44,061 bases of DNA from the NCBI GenBank assembly GCA_947447955.1, contig CANFLS010000020.1, positions 1 to 44,061 on the forward strand, in the 5' to 3' direction. This DNA is from Flavobacteriales bacterium (GTDB lineage: Bacteria > Bacteroidota > Bacteroidia > NS11-12g > UBA955). Below are positions 25,252 through 35,200 of the stretch, one piece after another. The notes below the pieces were generated by a model. The model was given only the letters and a program-made list of their open reading frames with translations, ran no database searches and was not told the origin of the DNA. The position numbers and the translations under genes were made by a program. Each line of letters opens with the position of its first letter. The stretch's first letter is position 1.

Positions 25252-27789
25252 ATGGAAGCAAAATTTTCACCTAGAGTTAAAGAAGTAATTCAATACAGTA
25301 GAGAAGAGGCCATTCGTTTGGGCCACGATTATATTGGTTGTGAACACTTATTATTAGGAATTATTAGAGAGGGAGAAGGCAAGGCCTATCAAACAATCAA
25401 ATTATTGGATATAGATTCGCTTCGACTAAAGAAAAGCGTTGAGGATGCAATTCGTGGAACAGCCACAAAAACAACAAATTTGGGAAATATACCACTGACC
25501 AAACAGGCTGAAAAAGCTCTGAAAATCACGTATTTGGAAGCCAAAATTTTCAAAACTGATTTAATTGGTACAGAACATCTTTTGTTGTCAATTTTGAGGG
25601 ACGAAGACAATATTGCGTCTAAAGTTTTAGGACAATACGGTGTTACTTACGATTTGTTTAAATTAACCCTTGAAGAAGGAATTGATCAAACAAAAGCCGA
25701 ATTGCCAAGCGAGGAAGGCGAAACGCCTGAAGATTATTATCGCGAAGAACAAAAGGCTCAACAAACTGCCAAATCTAAAGTGAAATCTAAAACTCCGGTT
25801 TTAGATAACTTTGGTAGAGATTTAACAAAAGCCGCTGAAGATGGCAAATTAGATCCTATTGTTGGCCGTGAAAAAGAAATAGAACGCGTGAGTCAAATTC
25901 TTTCGCGTCGTAAAAAGAATAACCCTGTTTTAATTGGTGAACCAGGCGTAGGTAAAACTGCAATAGCTGAAGGATTGGCGTTGCGCATTATCCAAAGAAA
26001 GGTAAGTCGCGTGCTTTTTAATAAGCGTGTGGTGAGTCTTGATTTGGCTAGCATGGTTGCTGGTACCAAATACCGTGGTCAGTTCGAAGAGCGTATGAAA
26101 GCGCTTATGATGGAACTTGAAAAAGCGGAAGATGTAATTCTTTTCATAGATGAAATTCATACCATCGTGGGTGCGGGTGGTGCATCTGGTTCATTAGATG
26201 CAAGTAATATGTTTAAACCGGCTTTGGCCCGCGGCGAAATACAATGTATTGGCGCTACAACCTTAGACGAATACAGACAGTATATTGAAAAAGATGGAGC
26301 CCTAGAACGCCGTTTTCAAATGGTGGTAATAGAACCAGCTTCTCCTGCTGAAACAGTTGAAATTTTACATAATATTTGCGACAAATATGAAGAGCATCAT
26401 GGTGTTAAATACACCGACGAAGCCATCAAAGCTTGCGTTGATTTGAGTGTGCGTTACATGAGCGATAGGCATTTGCCAGACAAAGCAATCGATATTTTAG
26501 ATGAAGCTGGAGCAAGAGTCCATATCACAAATATTCATGTGCCAATTGAAATTTTAGATTTAGAAGCTAAAATTGAAGAAATTAAAATTGAGAAAAACAG
26601 GGTTGTAAAAAGTCAAAATTTTGAAGAAGCAGCCAAATTAAGAGATACTGAAAAGCGTTTGTTGGAAGATTTGGAAATTGCAAAAGCGAAGTGGGAAAGC
26701 CAAACCAAAGAAAATAAATATGCCGTAACTGAAGACGATATCGCTGCAGTTATTTCAATGATTACGGGTATTCCTGTAAAGAGAATGGCTGAAGATGAAA
26801 GCAAACGTTTATTGCATATGGCAGAAACTCTCCAAAAACGTGTTATTGGACAAGAAAAAGCAGTTGCGAAACTTGCAAAAACCATTCAAAGAACCCGCGC
26901 TGGATTCAAAGAACCTAATAGGCCAATTGGGTCGTTTATTTTCTTAGGTCCTACCGGTGTTGGTAAAACTGAATTGGCTAAAGCCCTTTCAGAATTCCTT
27001 TTCGATTCAGACGATGCCCTAATTCGTGTTGATATGAGCGAATTCATGGAAAAGTTCGCCGTTAGTCGCTTGGTTGGAGCGCCTCCAGGATACGTTGGAT
27101 ACGAAGAGGGTGGAATGCTTACTGAAAAAGTGCGCCGCAAACCTTACAGCGTTATCCTTTTTGATGAAGTTGAAAAAGCCCATCCAGATGTGTTCAATTT
27201 ATTGTTGCAAGCACTTGATGAGGGACAAATGACAGATTCTGCAGGTAGAAAAATTGACTTTAGAAATACCGTAATCATTATGACTTCCAATATTGGTTCT
27301 AGACAATTGAAAGAGTTTGGAACAGGAGTTGGTTTTGGTACCAATACCAAAGTTGTAGATAAAGAAAAGGATTCGAAACAGGTTATTGAAGCGCAGTTGC
27401 GTAAATTCTTCTCTCCTGAATTTTTAAATAGAATAGATGATGTGATTGTGTTCAACTCTCTTGATAAAGAAAACATCATCAAGATACTAGATGTGAGAAT
27501 GGCAAAAATGTTGCACCGCATTAAAGATTTGGGTTACCATGTAACGCTTTCTGATACGGCAAAGGAGTTTCTCGCTGAAAAAGGATTCGATCCAGATTTT
27601 GGAGCAAGACCGCTACAACGTGCACTTCAAAAATACCTTGAAGAACCATTGGCCGAAAAAGTCTTGGACGGTTCTTTGAAGGAAGGCGATGAATTGAAAG
27701 TAGATTACGTGAAAGATGCCGAGGAATTGGCAATTGGCGTAGCAAAAGCAATGAAATTGCCTAAACCTAAGAAAGAAATTAAAGAATAA
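25252..27789 (+). CDS. clpC: AAA+ protease-unfoldase subunit ClpC
   Basis: Hexameric unfoldase of the Hsp100/Clp class that feeds proteins to ClpP. The order is two Clp-N repeats (about residues 5-145), first AAA+ module with Walker [12 protein letters not shown] and Walker [11 protein letters not shown], a UVR/coiled-coil middle region ([20 protein letters not shown]), second AAA+ module with [11 protein letters not shown] and [14 protein letters not shown], and the C-terminal D2-small domain. The ATG at 25252 gives [14 protein letters not shown], the usual family start (845 residues). An ATG 66 bp upstream would add a 22-residue tail that is not ClpC-like and overlaps the predicted -7 element. 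Its last 11 bp overlap the convergent NlpC/P60 gene. Confidence 0.96.
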   Translation: MEAKFSPRVKEVIQYSREEAIRLGHDYIGCEHLLLGIIREGEGKAYQTIKLLDIDSLRLKKSVEDAIRGTATKTTNLGNIPLTKQAEKALKITYLEAKIFKTDLIGTEHLLLSILRDEDNIASKVLGQYGVTYDLFKLTLEEGIDQTKAELPSEEGETPEDYYREEQKAQQTAKSKVKSKTPVLDNFGRDLTKAAEDGKLDPIVGREKEIERVSQILSRRKKNNPVLIGEPGVGKTAIAEGLALRIIQRKVSRVLFNKRVVSLDLASMVAGTKYRGQFEERMKALMMELEKAEDVILFIDEIHTIVGAGGASGSLDASNMFKPALARGEIQCIGATTLDEYRQYIEKDGALERRFQMVVIEPASPAETVEILHNICDKYEEHHGVKYTDEAIKACVDLSVRYMSDRHLPDKAIDILDEAGARVHITNIHVPIEILDLEAKIEEIKIEKNRVVKSQNFEEAAKLRDTEKRLLEDLEIAKAKWESQTKENKYAVTEDDIAAVISMITGIPVKRMAEDESKRLLHMAETLQKRVIGQEKAVAKLAKTIQRTRAGFKEPNRPIGSFIFLGPTGVGKTELAKALSEFLFDSDDALIRVDMSEFMEKFAVSRLVGAPPGYVGYEEGGMLTEKVRRKPYSVILFDEVEKAHPDVFNLLLQALDEGQMTDSAGRKIDFRNTVIIMTSNIGSRQLKEFGTGVGFGTNTKVVDKEKDSKQVIEAQLRKFFSPEFLNRIDDVIVFNSLDKENIIKILDVRMAKMLHRIKDLGYHVTLSDTAKEFLAEKGFDPDFGARPLQRALQKYLEEPLAEKVLDGSLKEGDELKVDYVKDAEELAIGVAKAMKLPKPKKEIKE

Positions 27790-28300
27790 TTCGTCGGATT
27801 CCGACAAATCTATTGCGATAATAGGGGGCACTTAGTTGATCAAAACGAATGCCTCCTCTGTTCGCAGAGTGTATGAAATAAATATCCGTCTTTGTTATTT
27901 CGGTAATTATACCAACGTGGCCAATTCGCGAACCATTTCTGGATCCCTTAAAACATATTACATCGCCGGGTCTGCAATCTTCTGTTTTTACAGCCAATCC
28001 ATAGTGGTTGTATTCATGTGAACTAGCCGGGGTCGTAATTCCCAATACAGAGGTATAGCAATGCCTCACAAACCCACTGCAATCAAAACCACCTGGAGTT
28101 TTGCCGCCACTTCTGTAAGGCGTTTCTAAGTGTACATAAGCTTCTTTTAAAAGCGCATTTACCTCCGCTACCGATTCTGCACTTGGACCTGCCATAGGTA
28201 ATATGGTGTCTTGCATAGGAACTGTGGTGTCTTGAGCTTGGATATTTTCACACAGTAATAAACATAGAATGGCAACAAATTTGAATTTTATTTGAACCAT
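27779..28300 (-). CDS. NlpC/P60 family cell-wall hydrolase
   Basis: Small secreted cysteine peptidase of the NlpC/P60 (CHAP-like papain fold) family, expected to cut stem peptides of peptidoglycan. A signal peptide covers residues 1-23 (FKFVAILCLLLCENIQAQ). The catalytic Cys74 lies in GGFDCSGFVRH, His128 in RIGHVGIITEI and a third polar residue, His144, in YFIHSAN. At 173 residues it is a single catalytic domain with no cell-wall-binding module. Its start overlaps the M48 gene by 13 bp, so the two are likely translated from one mRNA with tamL. Its 3' end overlaps clpC tail-to-tail by 11 bp. Confidence 0.93.
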   Translation of the reverse strand: MVQIKFKFVAILCLLLCENIQAQDTTVPMQDTILPMAGPSAESVAEVNALLKEAYVHLETPYRSGGKTPGGFDCSGFVRHCYTSVLGITTPASSHEYNHYGLAVKTEDCRPGDVICFKGSRNGSRIGHVGIITEITKTDIYFIHSANRGGIRFDQLSAPYYRNRFVGIRRIIL

Positions 28301-29076
28301 TTTTGAAATGCTGTGTAACGTTCAGTATAAGTTTTTCCAGTTTTTCCTCCCAATTCTTGCCATCTTTTTTTCATATTGGCAATGCGGTTATTGGGATTTG
28401 GGTGTGTGCTTAAAAATTCTGGAACACTGCTGGTATTGCCTTGCTTTTCAATTTTTTCAAAAAATCCTGCAGCACCAACGGCATTGTAACTTGTTTTATA
28501 CAGCCATTCAACACTGCACATATCCGCTTCAGTTTCGGCATCACGGCCGTATTTCAATTGGGTTAATCCTTTTCCAATATTCGCGAGTTGATTTGCACTA
28601 TCTCCGAAGGCAATTTTTAAAATAATATCAATTCCAAATTCTCTTGTCATTGCATCGGTAGAATGTCTCTTCTCAGCATGGGCCATTTCATGTCCCATTA
28701 CACCAGCCAATTGATCTTCGCTTTCTAAGTATTTAATCAAACCTGTATAAACGTAAATAAAACCACCGGGGGTGCAAAACGCGTTTTGAGTGGTATCGTC
28801 TTTGATGATTCTCAAACGCCAAGTAAAGTCTTTGGCATGGATCAAGCTTTGGGTATTTAAAATGCTATCTCGAAGTCCGTATAAATATTTATATGCTTCA
28901 ACATTTTTGGCAGAATCTAATATTATCTTGCTGTTTTCTTGGTCAAAGTTTTGTGATACTTGATAACCTAAATTTACATCTTGAGAAATAGGAAAGATGT
29001 TTGCATGTTTGATCCAATTTCCACATCCCCCCAAACAAAATACCAAAAGAACTGTGATTGTAAACCTGAATTTCAT
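28288..29076 (-). CDS. M48-family metalloprotease lipoprotein (BepA/LoiP-like)
   Basis: Zinc protease expected in the periplasm, tethered to a membrane. The N-terminus MKFRFTITVLLVFCLGGC is a lipoprotein signal with lipidated Cys18. The zinc motif HEMAH is at 129-133, and the third ligand is Glu183 in ETEADMCSVEWLY. The C-terminus carries the STHPNPNNRIANMKKRW segment common to peptidase M48 proteins such as BepA and LoiP, which act in outer-membrane protein quality control. Length 262 is a bare catalytic domain without the TPR region of BepA. It lies 55 bp after tamL, encoding a BamA-family protein, which fits an outer-membrane maintenance role (inference). Confidence 0.93.
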   Translation of the reverse strand: MKFRFTITVLLVFCLGGCGNWIKHANIFPISQDVNLGYQVSQNFDQENSKIILDSAKNVEAYKYLYGLRDSILNTQSLIHAKDFTWRLRIIKDDTTQNAFCTPGGFIYVYTGLIKYLESEDQLAGVMGHEMAHAEKRHSTDAMTREFGIDIILKIAFGDSANQLANIGKGLTQLKYGRDAETEADMCSVEWLYKTSYNAVGAAGFFEKIEKQGNTSSVPEFLSTHPNPNNRIANMKKRWQELGGKTGKTYTERYTAFQKWFK

Positions 29077-29131
29077 TGCCCATTACAAGCAAAAACTGTT
29101 CCAATTACAGTGTTTTTATGGTTTTTAATAA

Positions 29132-31513
29132 TTAAAATGGGTAACCGATACCTATGGCAATCGCAGTTTGATTCAATAGGAAATTTGAGAAATTATTGCT
29201 AAAATTTTGCGCCAACACCCATCTTTCAATTGCCGGTTTACTAGGGTCGCGAAGTGGAATCCCCCAATCTACCCTAAACAGAAACATACTTAAGTCAAAT
29301 CGCATTCCAATACCTGTATTCAATGCAATTTCACTCACAAAACTCTCTTTACGTAAAATTCCATAATCTGGATTTGCAACCGATAATTTATTCAGGTTCC
29401 AAATATTTCCAGCATCAAAAAATATGGCTCCCTCAATGAATTTTTTAATTAACGTAAATCGGTACTCAAAGTTTGCTTCAAGAATCAATTCCCCGGATTT
29501 GTCAATCAACGACTGTGATCCTTGTGGTGTGTTTCCTGGTCCCAAGCGACGTGGTTGCCATGCCCTGAGGCTATTACTTCCCCCAATGAAATAACGTTTG
29601 TCGTATGGAACAATACTGCTATTGCCGTAAGGCAAAGCCCATCCTGCGTTTACGCGGAAAGCCATGCTGTTTAATACGTCTATATTGTGTTTGATTCTAA
29701 ATTCAACTTCCATTTTGGCATATTGAAAATAGTTCACCCCAAAGATTTTATAACTACTATCGGCTACGAAATTCTTCTCTGTAAGTTGTCGAATCCAACG
29801 ATGTAAATTACCACTTGTTTCAAAGCCCAACCGCATAAACAATGAATTTTGACCTGGTTTGCTTTGATTGTTGGTGTAAACCAATCCCAATTTTGCAGCA
29901 GTAATAATTTGGTCAGTGAAAACCCTTCTTACAAAATCTTGATCCAACTTAGGCAATAACGGTAAGAAATTATTGCTAATCATATTTCTATTGAAACTAA
30001 TTTCAATAGGTGTATAGTACCAGCTTATTTTCGCTTTGATAAACTGCAAAGAAACAGAAGCCGGCAATGAACTTCGGGTAAAGTTTGGATTGCTTTCATA
30101 TTGATAACTCAGAGAAAATACCGTATTCTTTTTTTCATATTTTCTTGTTGCATCTAACTTATCAAAAAACTTAAAATTAGGTAAGGTTAAACTTGCAACC
30201 AAACCCTGTTGCAAACCCGTATAAAAATTGCCAAATTCACCGCGTTTGTAAATGGCTTCAAAAGAGGTGATGCTACTGAGTTTAAATAATTCGCCGTTTC
30301 CGTTAAGGTTTTTATTGACAAACGACAATATTCCAGCCAAACCAAAGCTTCGTTGGCTGCTGGTTTGAAAGTTTAATCCAGAACTCCCCTGTGGTGAATA
30401 AAGCATTTGTGGCTCAATTACATAACTCATTCTTGGGCTAGTTTTTAGATTGATTGTTAGCCTAATTTGAGCCGTTTTGTCGTCAATGTCTTGTTTGAAA
30501 TCTACCACTGAAAATAATCCCAAATCAATCAAAGCCCGATACGTTTTTGTAAGTTGTGTTTGGCTGAAAATTTGACCTGAATCAATTAATATCAGTTTGT
30601 TTAGAATCTTATAATCTAAGGGGTAATGGTTTAAATTAATTTTGATTCCTTTGCTATAAACAGTTGTTGGGTAATGGTTTGTGCTGTATTCTGCACTTGT
30701 ATTTACATTGACCAAAATACTTCCAAAGGAATATTTCTTGTGTTTTTGGCCACTTGGCAAATTATCTAACATTACAAAAACCGCCGCTTCTTTTTTGTCG
30801 TTCAGGGTGTCAATTTCGTAACGGATAAATTCTTTGCTGATGGAATAATAACCCACATCTCTAAATTTATTTGAAATTTCATCTTCAGCTTCATTCAAAT
30901 TATTTAAGCTACATGGCCACCACAACCTAAACTTATCTGACATTGCAACAAAAGAGTCGAGGTAATGCTCATTGGTGCTATCTGCCGATTTTTTATACAA
31001 TGAGTTAATTCTATAAGCCACCCCCGGTTTTGCGTGGTAAGTTACTTTTGCCTTTCTGTTACTCAATTTAACAGTATAATTAACCTCCGCATCAAAATAT
31101 CCCAAATTAAACAAATAGTTTTTGATGTTCTCAGCCGATACACTTGCCAACTGTTCATCAAATAACACAGGCGGCTCACCCAAATCATTTCTTAGTTTTC
31201 GTCTCCATGCAACTGAGTCACTCAATTCTGGATGTTTTTCATCGGTACCAATGGCATAAAGCCATAAAAATATTGGAAACTTATTGAATAAAACACGCTT
31301 GTTGTTTCTATGTAAAATTTGCGCAGTTAAATCGCCTAGATTCTTAGGTTGTCCCTTGAAATTTTCTATTGAAACAGTATTTTTCTTAAGCAGATGTCGG
31401 TTTTGAGGGATGGTTTTCTTAACCCCGCATGCAAAAAATACCACGGAAAGAAACAACCATGCGAACAGATTGCTTTTAAAAGGTAGATATTTGCGGTAAT
31501 TAAAATATGACAT
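29132..31513 (-). CDS. tamL: BamA/TamA-family outer-membrane lipoprotein (TamL-like)
   Basis: Omp85-family outer-membrane protein. The 793-residue product has a hydrophobic leader ending in a lipobox-like FFACG (Cys29), so it is likely a lipoprotein, the feature that separates the Bacteroidota TamL type from TamA. POTRA-like segments occupy about residues 105-340 (for example AENIKNYLFNLGYFDAEVNY and KTYRALIDLGLFSVVDFKQD). The C-terminal surface-antigen/D15 barrel includes the conserved FIGGSNSLRAWQPRRLGPG and ends IAIGIGYPF with a terminal aromatic residue. TamL partners with TamB, which is not in the window. The start overlaps the divergent RNA methyltransferase start by 7 bp. A possible -7 element TATTTTTG lies at 31571-31564 on the minus strand, inside that gene. 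Confidence 0.9.
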   Translation of the reverse strand: MSYFNYRKYLPFKSNLFAWLFLSVVFFACGVKKTIPQNRHLLKKNTVSIENFKGQPKNLGDLTAQILHRNNKRVLFNKFPIFLWLYAIGTDEKHPELSDSVAWRRKLRNDLGEPPVLFDEQLASVSAENIKNYLFNLGYFDAEVNYTVKLSNRKAKVTYHAKPGVAYRINSLYKKSADSTNEHYLDSFVAMSDKFRLWWPCSLNNLNEAEDEISNKFRDVGYYSISKEFIRYEIDTLNDKKEAAVFVMLDNLPSGQKHKKYSFGSILVNVNTSAEYSTNHYPTTVYSKGIKINLNHYPLDYKILNKLILIDSGQIFSQTQLTKTYRALIDLGLFSVVDFKQDIDDKTAQIRLTINLKTSPRMSYVIEPQMLYSPQGSSGLNFQTSSQRSFGLAGILSFVNKNLNGNGELFKLSSITSFEAIYKRGEFGNFYTGLQQGLVASLTLPNFKFFDKLDATRKYEKKNTVFSLSYQYESNPNFTRSSLPASVSLQFIKAKISWYYTPIEISFNRNMISNNFLPLLPKLDQDFVRRVFTDQIITAAKLGLVYTNNQSKPGQNSLFMRLGFETSGNLHRWIRQLTEKNFVADSSYKIFGVNYFQYAKMEVEFRIKHNIDVLNSMAFRVNAGWALPYGNSSIVPYDKRYFIGGSNSLRAWQPRRLGPGNTPQGSQSLIDKSGELILEANFEYRFTLIKKFIEGAIFFDAGNIWNLNKLSVANPDYGILRKESFVSEIALNTGIGMRFDLSMFLFRVDWGIPLRDPSKPAIERWVLAQNFSNNFSNFLLNQTAIAIGIGYPF

Positions 31514-32223
31514 CTCAAGCTGAACTCAAACAATATGCTTCATTACGCATGCCTAAGTTTAGGCAAAAATATGGCCAATTCATTGTAGAAGGGCGAAAAG
31601 CGGTCTATGAAGTATTCCACAGTCACTTTAAAGTAGACAAAATATTGTGCACTCGGTGGTATTTTGATAAGTTTAATCCCGAGCTTCCTTGCGATGTAAT
31701 TTCTGATGAAGATAGCAATCGACTATCTCAATTTGATACCCCTCCCGGAATTATGGCAATTGTTCATATCCCGCAAACCCCTGTGTGGGATAGCAATCAG
31801 CAACTTACATTGGCGTTGGATGGGATTTCTGATCCAGGAAATATGGGTACAATTATTCGCCTTGCAGATTGGTATGGAATCAAACAAATTTTGCTTTCAA
31901 ACGATTGTGTTGATGTGTACAATAATAAGTGCATAGCAGCAAGTATGGGTTCTTTCATTCGAATTGATTGTATTTATGGTGAATTGCATGAAATGATCGC
32001 TGATAAATTCGTTTTGGGCGCTTATTTGAAAGGGAATTCTCTCTATGAAACCAAACTTGAGAAACCAACCGTGTTGCTTATTGGTAGCGAATCGCATGGA
32101 ATCAGAGAGCATCTTGCACCATTGGTTACACACCCAATTACCATTCCGAGAATTGGCGAAGCCGAATCTTTGAATGCCGGGGTAGCAACCGCAATTATGG
32201 TGGATCGTTTGATGGTGAAATAA
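31507..32223 (+). CDS. SpoU/TrmH-family RNA 2'-O-methyltransferase
   Basis: SAM-dependent SPOUT methyltransferase acting on rRNA or tRNA; the exact target cannot be read from sequence. An N-terminal substrate-binding domain (about residues 10-85, FRQKYGQFIVEGRKAVYEVF) precedes the trefoil-knot domain with motif 1 ALDGISDPGNMGTIIRLADW, motif 2 LLIGSESHGIREH and motif 3 IPRIGEAESLNAGVATAIMV. Length 238 and layout fit the RlmB/TrmH-like group common in Bacteroidota. The start codon is within the first codons of tamL on the other strand. The stop is 50 bp before the DUF4175-like gene. Confidence 0.93.
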   Translation: MTSQAELKQYASLRMPKFRQKYGQFIVEGRKAVYEVFHSHFKVDKILCTRWYFDKFNPELPCDVISDEDSNRLSQFDTPPGIMAIVHIPQTPVWDSNQQLTLALDGISDPGNMGTIIRLADWYGIKQILLSNDCVDVYNNKCIAASMGSFIRIDCIYGELHEMIADKFVLGAYLKGNSLYETKLEKPTVLLIGSESHGIREHLAPLVTHPITIPRIGEAESLNAGVATAIMVDRLMVK

Positions 32224-32248
32224 TCCACTTCCATTCATTAAAATTTTA

Positions 32249-32256
32249 TATTTTTG
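32249..32256 (+). promoter_or_regulatory. -7 element upstream of the DUF4175-like gene
   Basis: TATTTTTG is an exact TAnnTTTG match, 17 bp before the first ATG (32274). No clear -33 TTG is seen. Confidence 0.4.
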
Positions 32257-32273
32257 TAAGTACTAGAAATTGA

Positions 32274-35200
32274 ATGGCAGCGCAAGGAAATCATATCATG
32301 CAAAAATTATCCGATTTCATTCGGAAATACTATTTGCAAAAATTGATTTTTGGCAGTCTTGCTACCTTGCTCCAATTAACCGTCATTTTTTATGTAATCA
32401 ATTACACCGAATATTACTTTTGGTTAGATAAAACACCAAGGGCATTGATATTTATTGGTTGGTGGGGAGCATTCGCCGCGTTGGTTTATGCCCAAACAAT
32501 TAGACCATTAATCAAATACTTGGGATTTGGAAAAAGGTTAACCAACGAAGACGCTGCAAAGATTATCGGCGAACATTTTGTAGAAATTCAAGATCAACTT
32601 TTGAACTTGTTACAACTGCAAGAAATGAGTTCTTCTGAAAATAATCCATTGCTCATAAAAGGAATAGAACAAAAAACGGCCAAGCTCATGCCGTTTTCGT
32701 TTTCTTTGGCTTTGAACTGGCAGAAATTCAAAAAACAAACAATGCGTTTTGGTGTATTGATTTTGGTTCTCTTTTTGTGGGGGATTTATGAAGCGCCGAA
32801 AATGTCGGCAGCCAGCTATCGCTGGTGGAACTTCACCCAAAAGTTTGTAAAAAAAGCACCCTTTAACTTCGTATTGCTCAACCAAAATTTAAGTATTGCC
32901 GAAAATGAGTCCCTCGAAATTAAATTAAAACTTACAGGCAATCAAATACCTACATCAGCAAAGCTCATTTTGGGCGACCAAAATATCATCATGAAATATG
33001 ATGGAAATAACGTTTTTTCTTACCTCCTGAGCGATATTAAAAATTCAGAGAATTTTTCATTTGAATGCGGTGGATTTGAAAGTGTGGATTATCAGATTCA
33101 AGTGAATAAACTGCCTAAGTGGAAAAATGTATCGCTGAATGTTGATTATCCAGTTTATACCCAATTGCCAACGGAATCATTGAGTGCTTATGATGCAGTT
33201 AAGGTTCCGGAGGGAAGTAAATTGACCTGGACCATTGATGTGGCTGATGCCAAAGAATTGTATTTTCTGCAAAATAAAAGTTGGAAAAAAATTGCAGTTT
33301 CTGCAAAACAAATTCAATTCCAAACCATAGCCAGTCAGTTTGAAAAGGTAAAAGCCATTTTAAAGGGAACTGTGTTGACGTTGAAAGATACCTTTCAAAC
33401 TAGCATAGAGCCCATACCTGATGCCATTCCCGAACTCAACGTTGAAACCTATCAAGATAGCAATTATGAAAATATTTGGTATTTTGGTGGCGTTGCAACC
33501 GACGATTATGGGATTACCCAAGCCCAATTCAATTACCGTATTTTGGCCACTGAAAACGACCAAAAATCTGCTTGGCATGCAGTGCCATTAATTACTGAAG
33601 TGGGTAAAAATGTGGAACTCATTCATTCTGTAAACACAGAGCTTTTAGGCGTTAAGCCGAATGAAATACTAGAGTATTTTTTCCAAGCCAGCGACAATGA
33701 CGGTATTCACGGTTCTAAAATTGGGAAAACCGCTGTTCAAAGAATTAACCGCAAATCGGTAGATGCGTTTCGTCAAGAAACCATGAAAAACAAACAAAAC
33801 TTGCAAGATAAAATGAAACAAAGTCAGCAATCTACCAAAAAGTTGCTCGATGAATCAAAACGTTTGCAAGAGGAATTTTTGAAGCAATCTCGAATGAATT
33901 TCGACAATCAATCGAAGATTCAAACTTGGATAGAAAAGCAAGAGCAACAACTCAAGGAAATGCGCAAGATTTATGAGCAGCAAAAGAAAATTGACCGCGA
34001 GCAGAAAGAATTGAAGTTGAACGACAAAGAATTAGAAAAACGACGTGAAAATATAGAACAACAATTGAAGCAATTACAAAATCCTGAATTGCAGAAATTG
34101 TTAGAACAGTTGAAAGACTTGCTTGAAAAAAATGCCCCGAAAGAGCAGTTAGAAAACAAGATGAAATCTATTGACAAACTCCAAAAGGAAAACACCAAAG
34201 AAATGGAGAAGTTGATGGAGCAATTGAAAGAACTGCAATTGGAAGAGTCAATAAAAGACCAAGCCAAACAAATGGATGATTGGGCTAAGAAAGAAGATGA
34301 ATTGGCGCAGAAAACTGAAAAATTGGATAAAGGCAATGAAACTCAAAAGCAAGAAATCAATAAAGAGTTAGATGCCCAGAATAAAAAACTAGAGGATCTT
34401 CAAAAGCAAGCTGAACAAATTGACAAACAAAACAAATCACTTGAATCTCCAATGAAGCTCGATATGGGGGCAAAAGAGCAGCAAGAAGCGCAAAAACAAT
34501 CGCAGGATGCCAAAAACGACCTGCAAAAAGGCAAACAAAAGGAAGCTGCACAAAAGGAAAAGTCTGCCGCCCAGAAAATGCGTGAAGCCGCTCAAAAAAT
34601 GGAAGAGAGCTTGAAGGAGGAAGAAAAGAAAAGGATATCAGAAGACCACGACGCCATTCGCGCCCTTCTCGAAAATTTGATTGATATTTCTCACCGTCAA
34701 GAAAAGGTTTTTACTGAATTAAAAACATTGAAAGAAGACAATCCGCGCATATTGTCCCTCAATAAAGAACAGATCAATCTGAAGGAAATTTCGAAAACCA
34801 TTGAAGATAGCCTTATGACATTGGCCAAACGCCAACCTATGGTTTCGAGTTTGGTTACTAAAGAAATTAGCCGCATTAACGACAATATGCAATTGGCGCT
34901 TGACAACCTTAAAGTGAGACAAATTCAAAAATCGGCCATGTATGAACAATACATCATGACTGGATTTAACAATTTGGCGGTGATGCTGATGGAAAGCTTG
35001 AAAGACATGAACCAAAAAATGTCGAAAGATAGCAAATCGTCTAAAAGCAATAAAAGTTGTAATAACCCCAATAGCTCTGGTCAATCAGGAAAAGGCAAGC
35101 CTAAAAAAGGAGGTAAGCTGTCTGAAGCACAAAAGGAACTCGGTGAAATGCTCCAAAAAATGCAAGCCGAAGGACAAAAAAGTGGCAGCACTGGCGAGAA

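Noticed and set aside
33971..34336. Cysteine/serine-rich minus-strand frame opposite the DUF4175-like gene
   Set aside because: It arises from reverse-complementing Gln/Lys/Glu codons of the coiled coil and has no independent signals.
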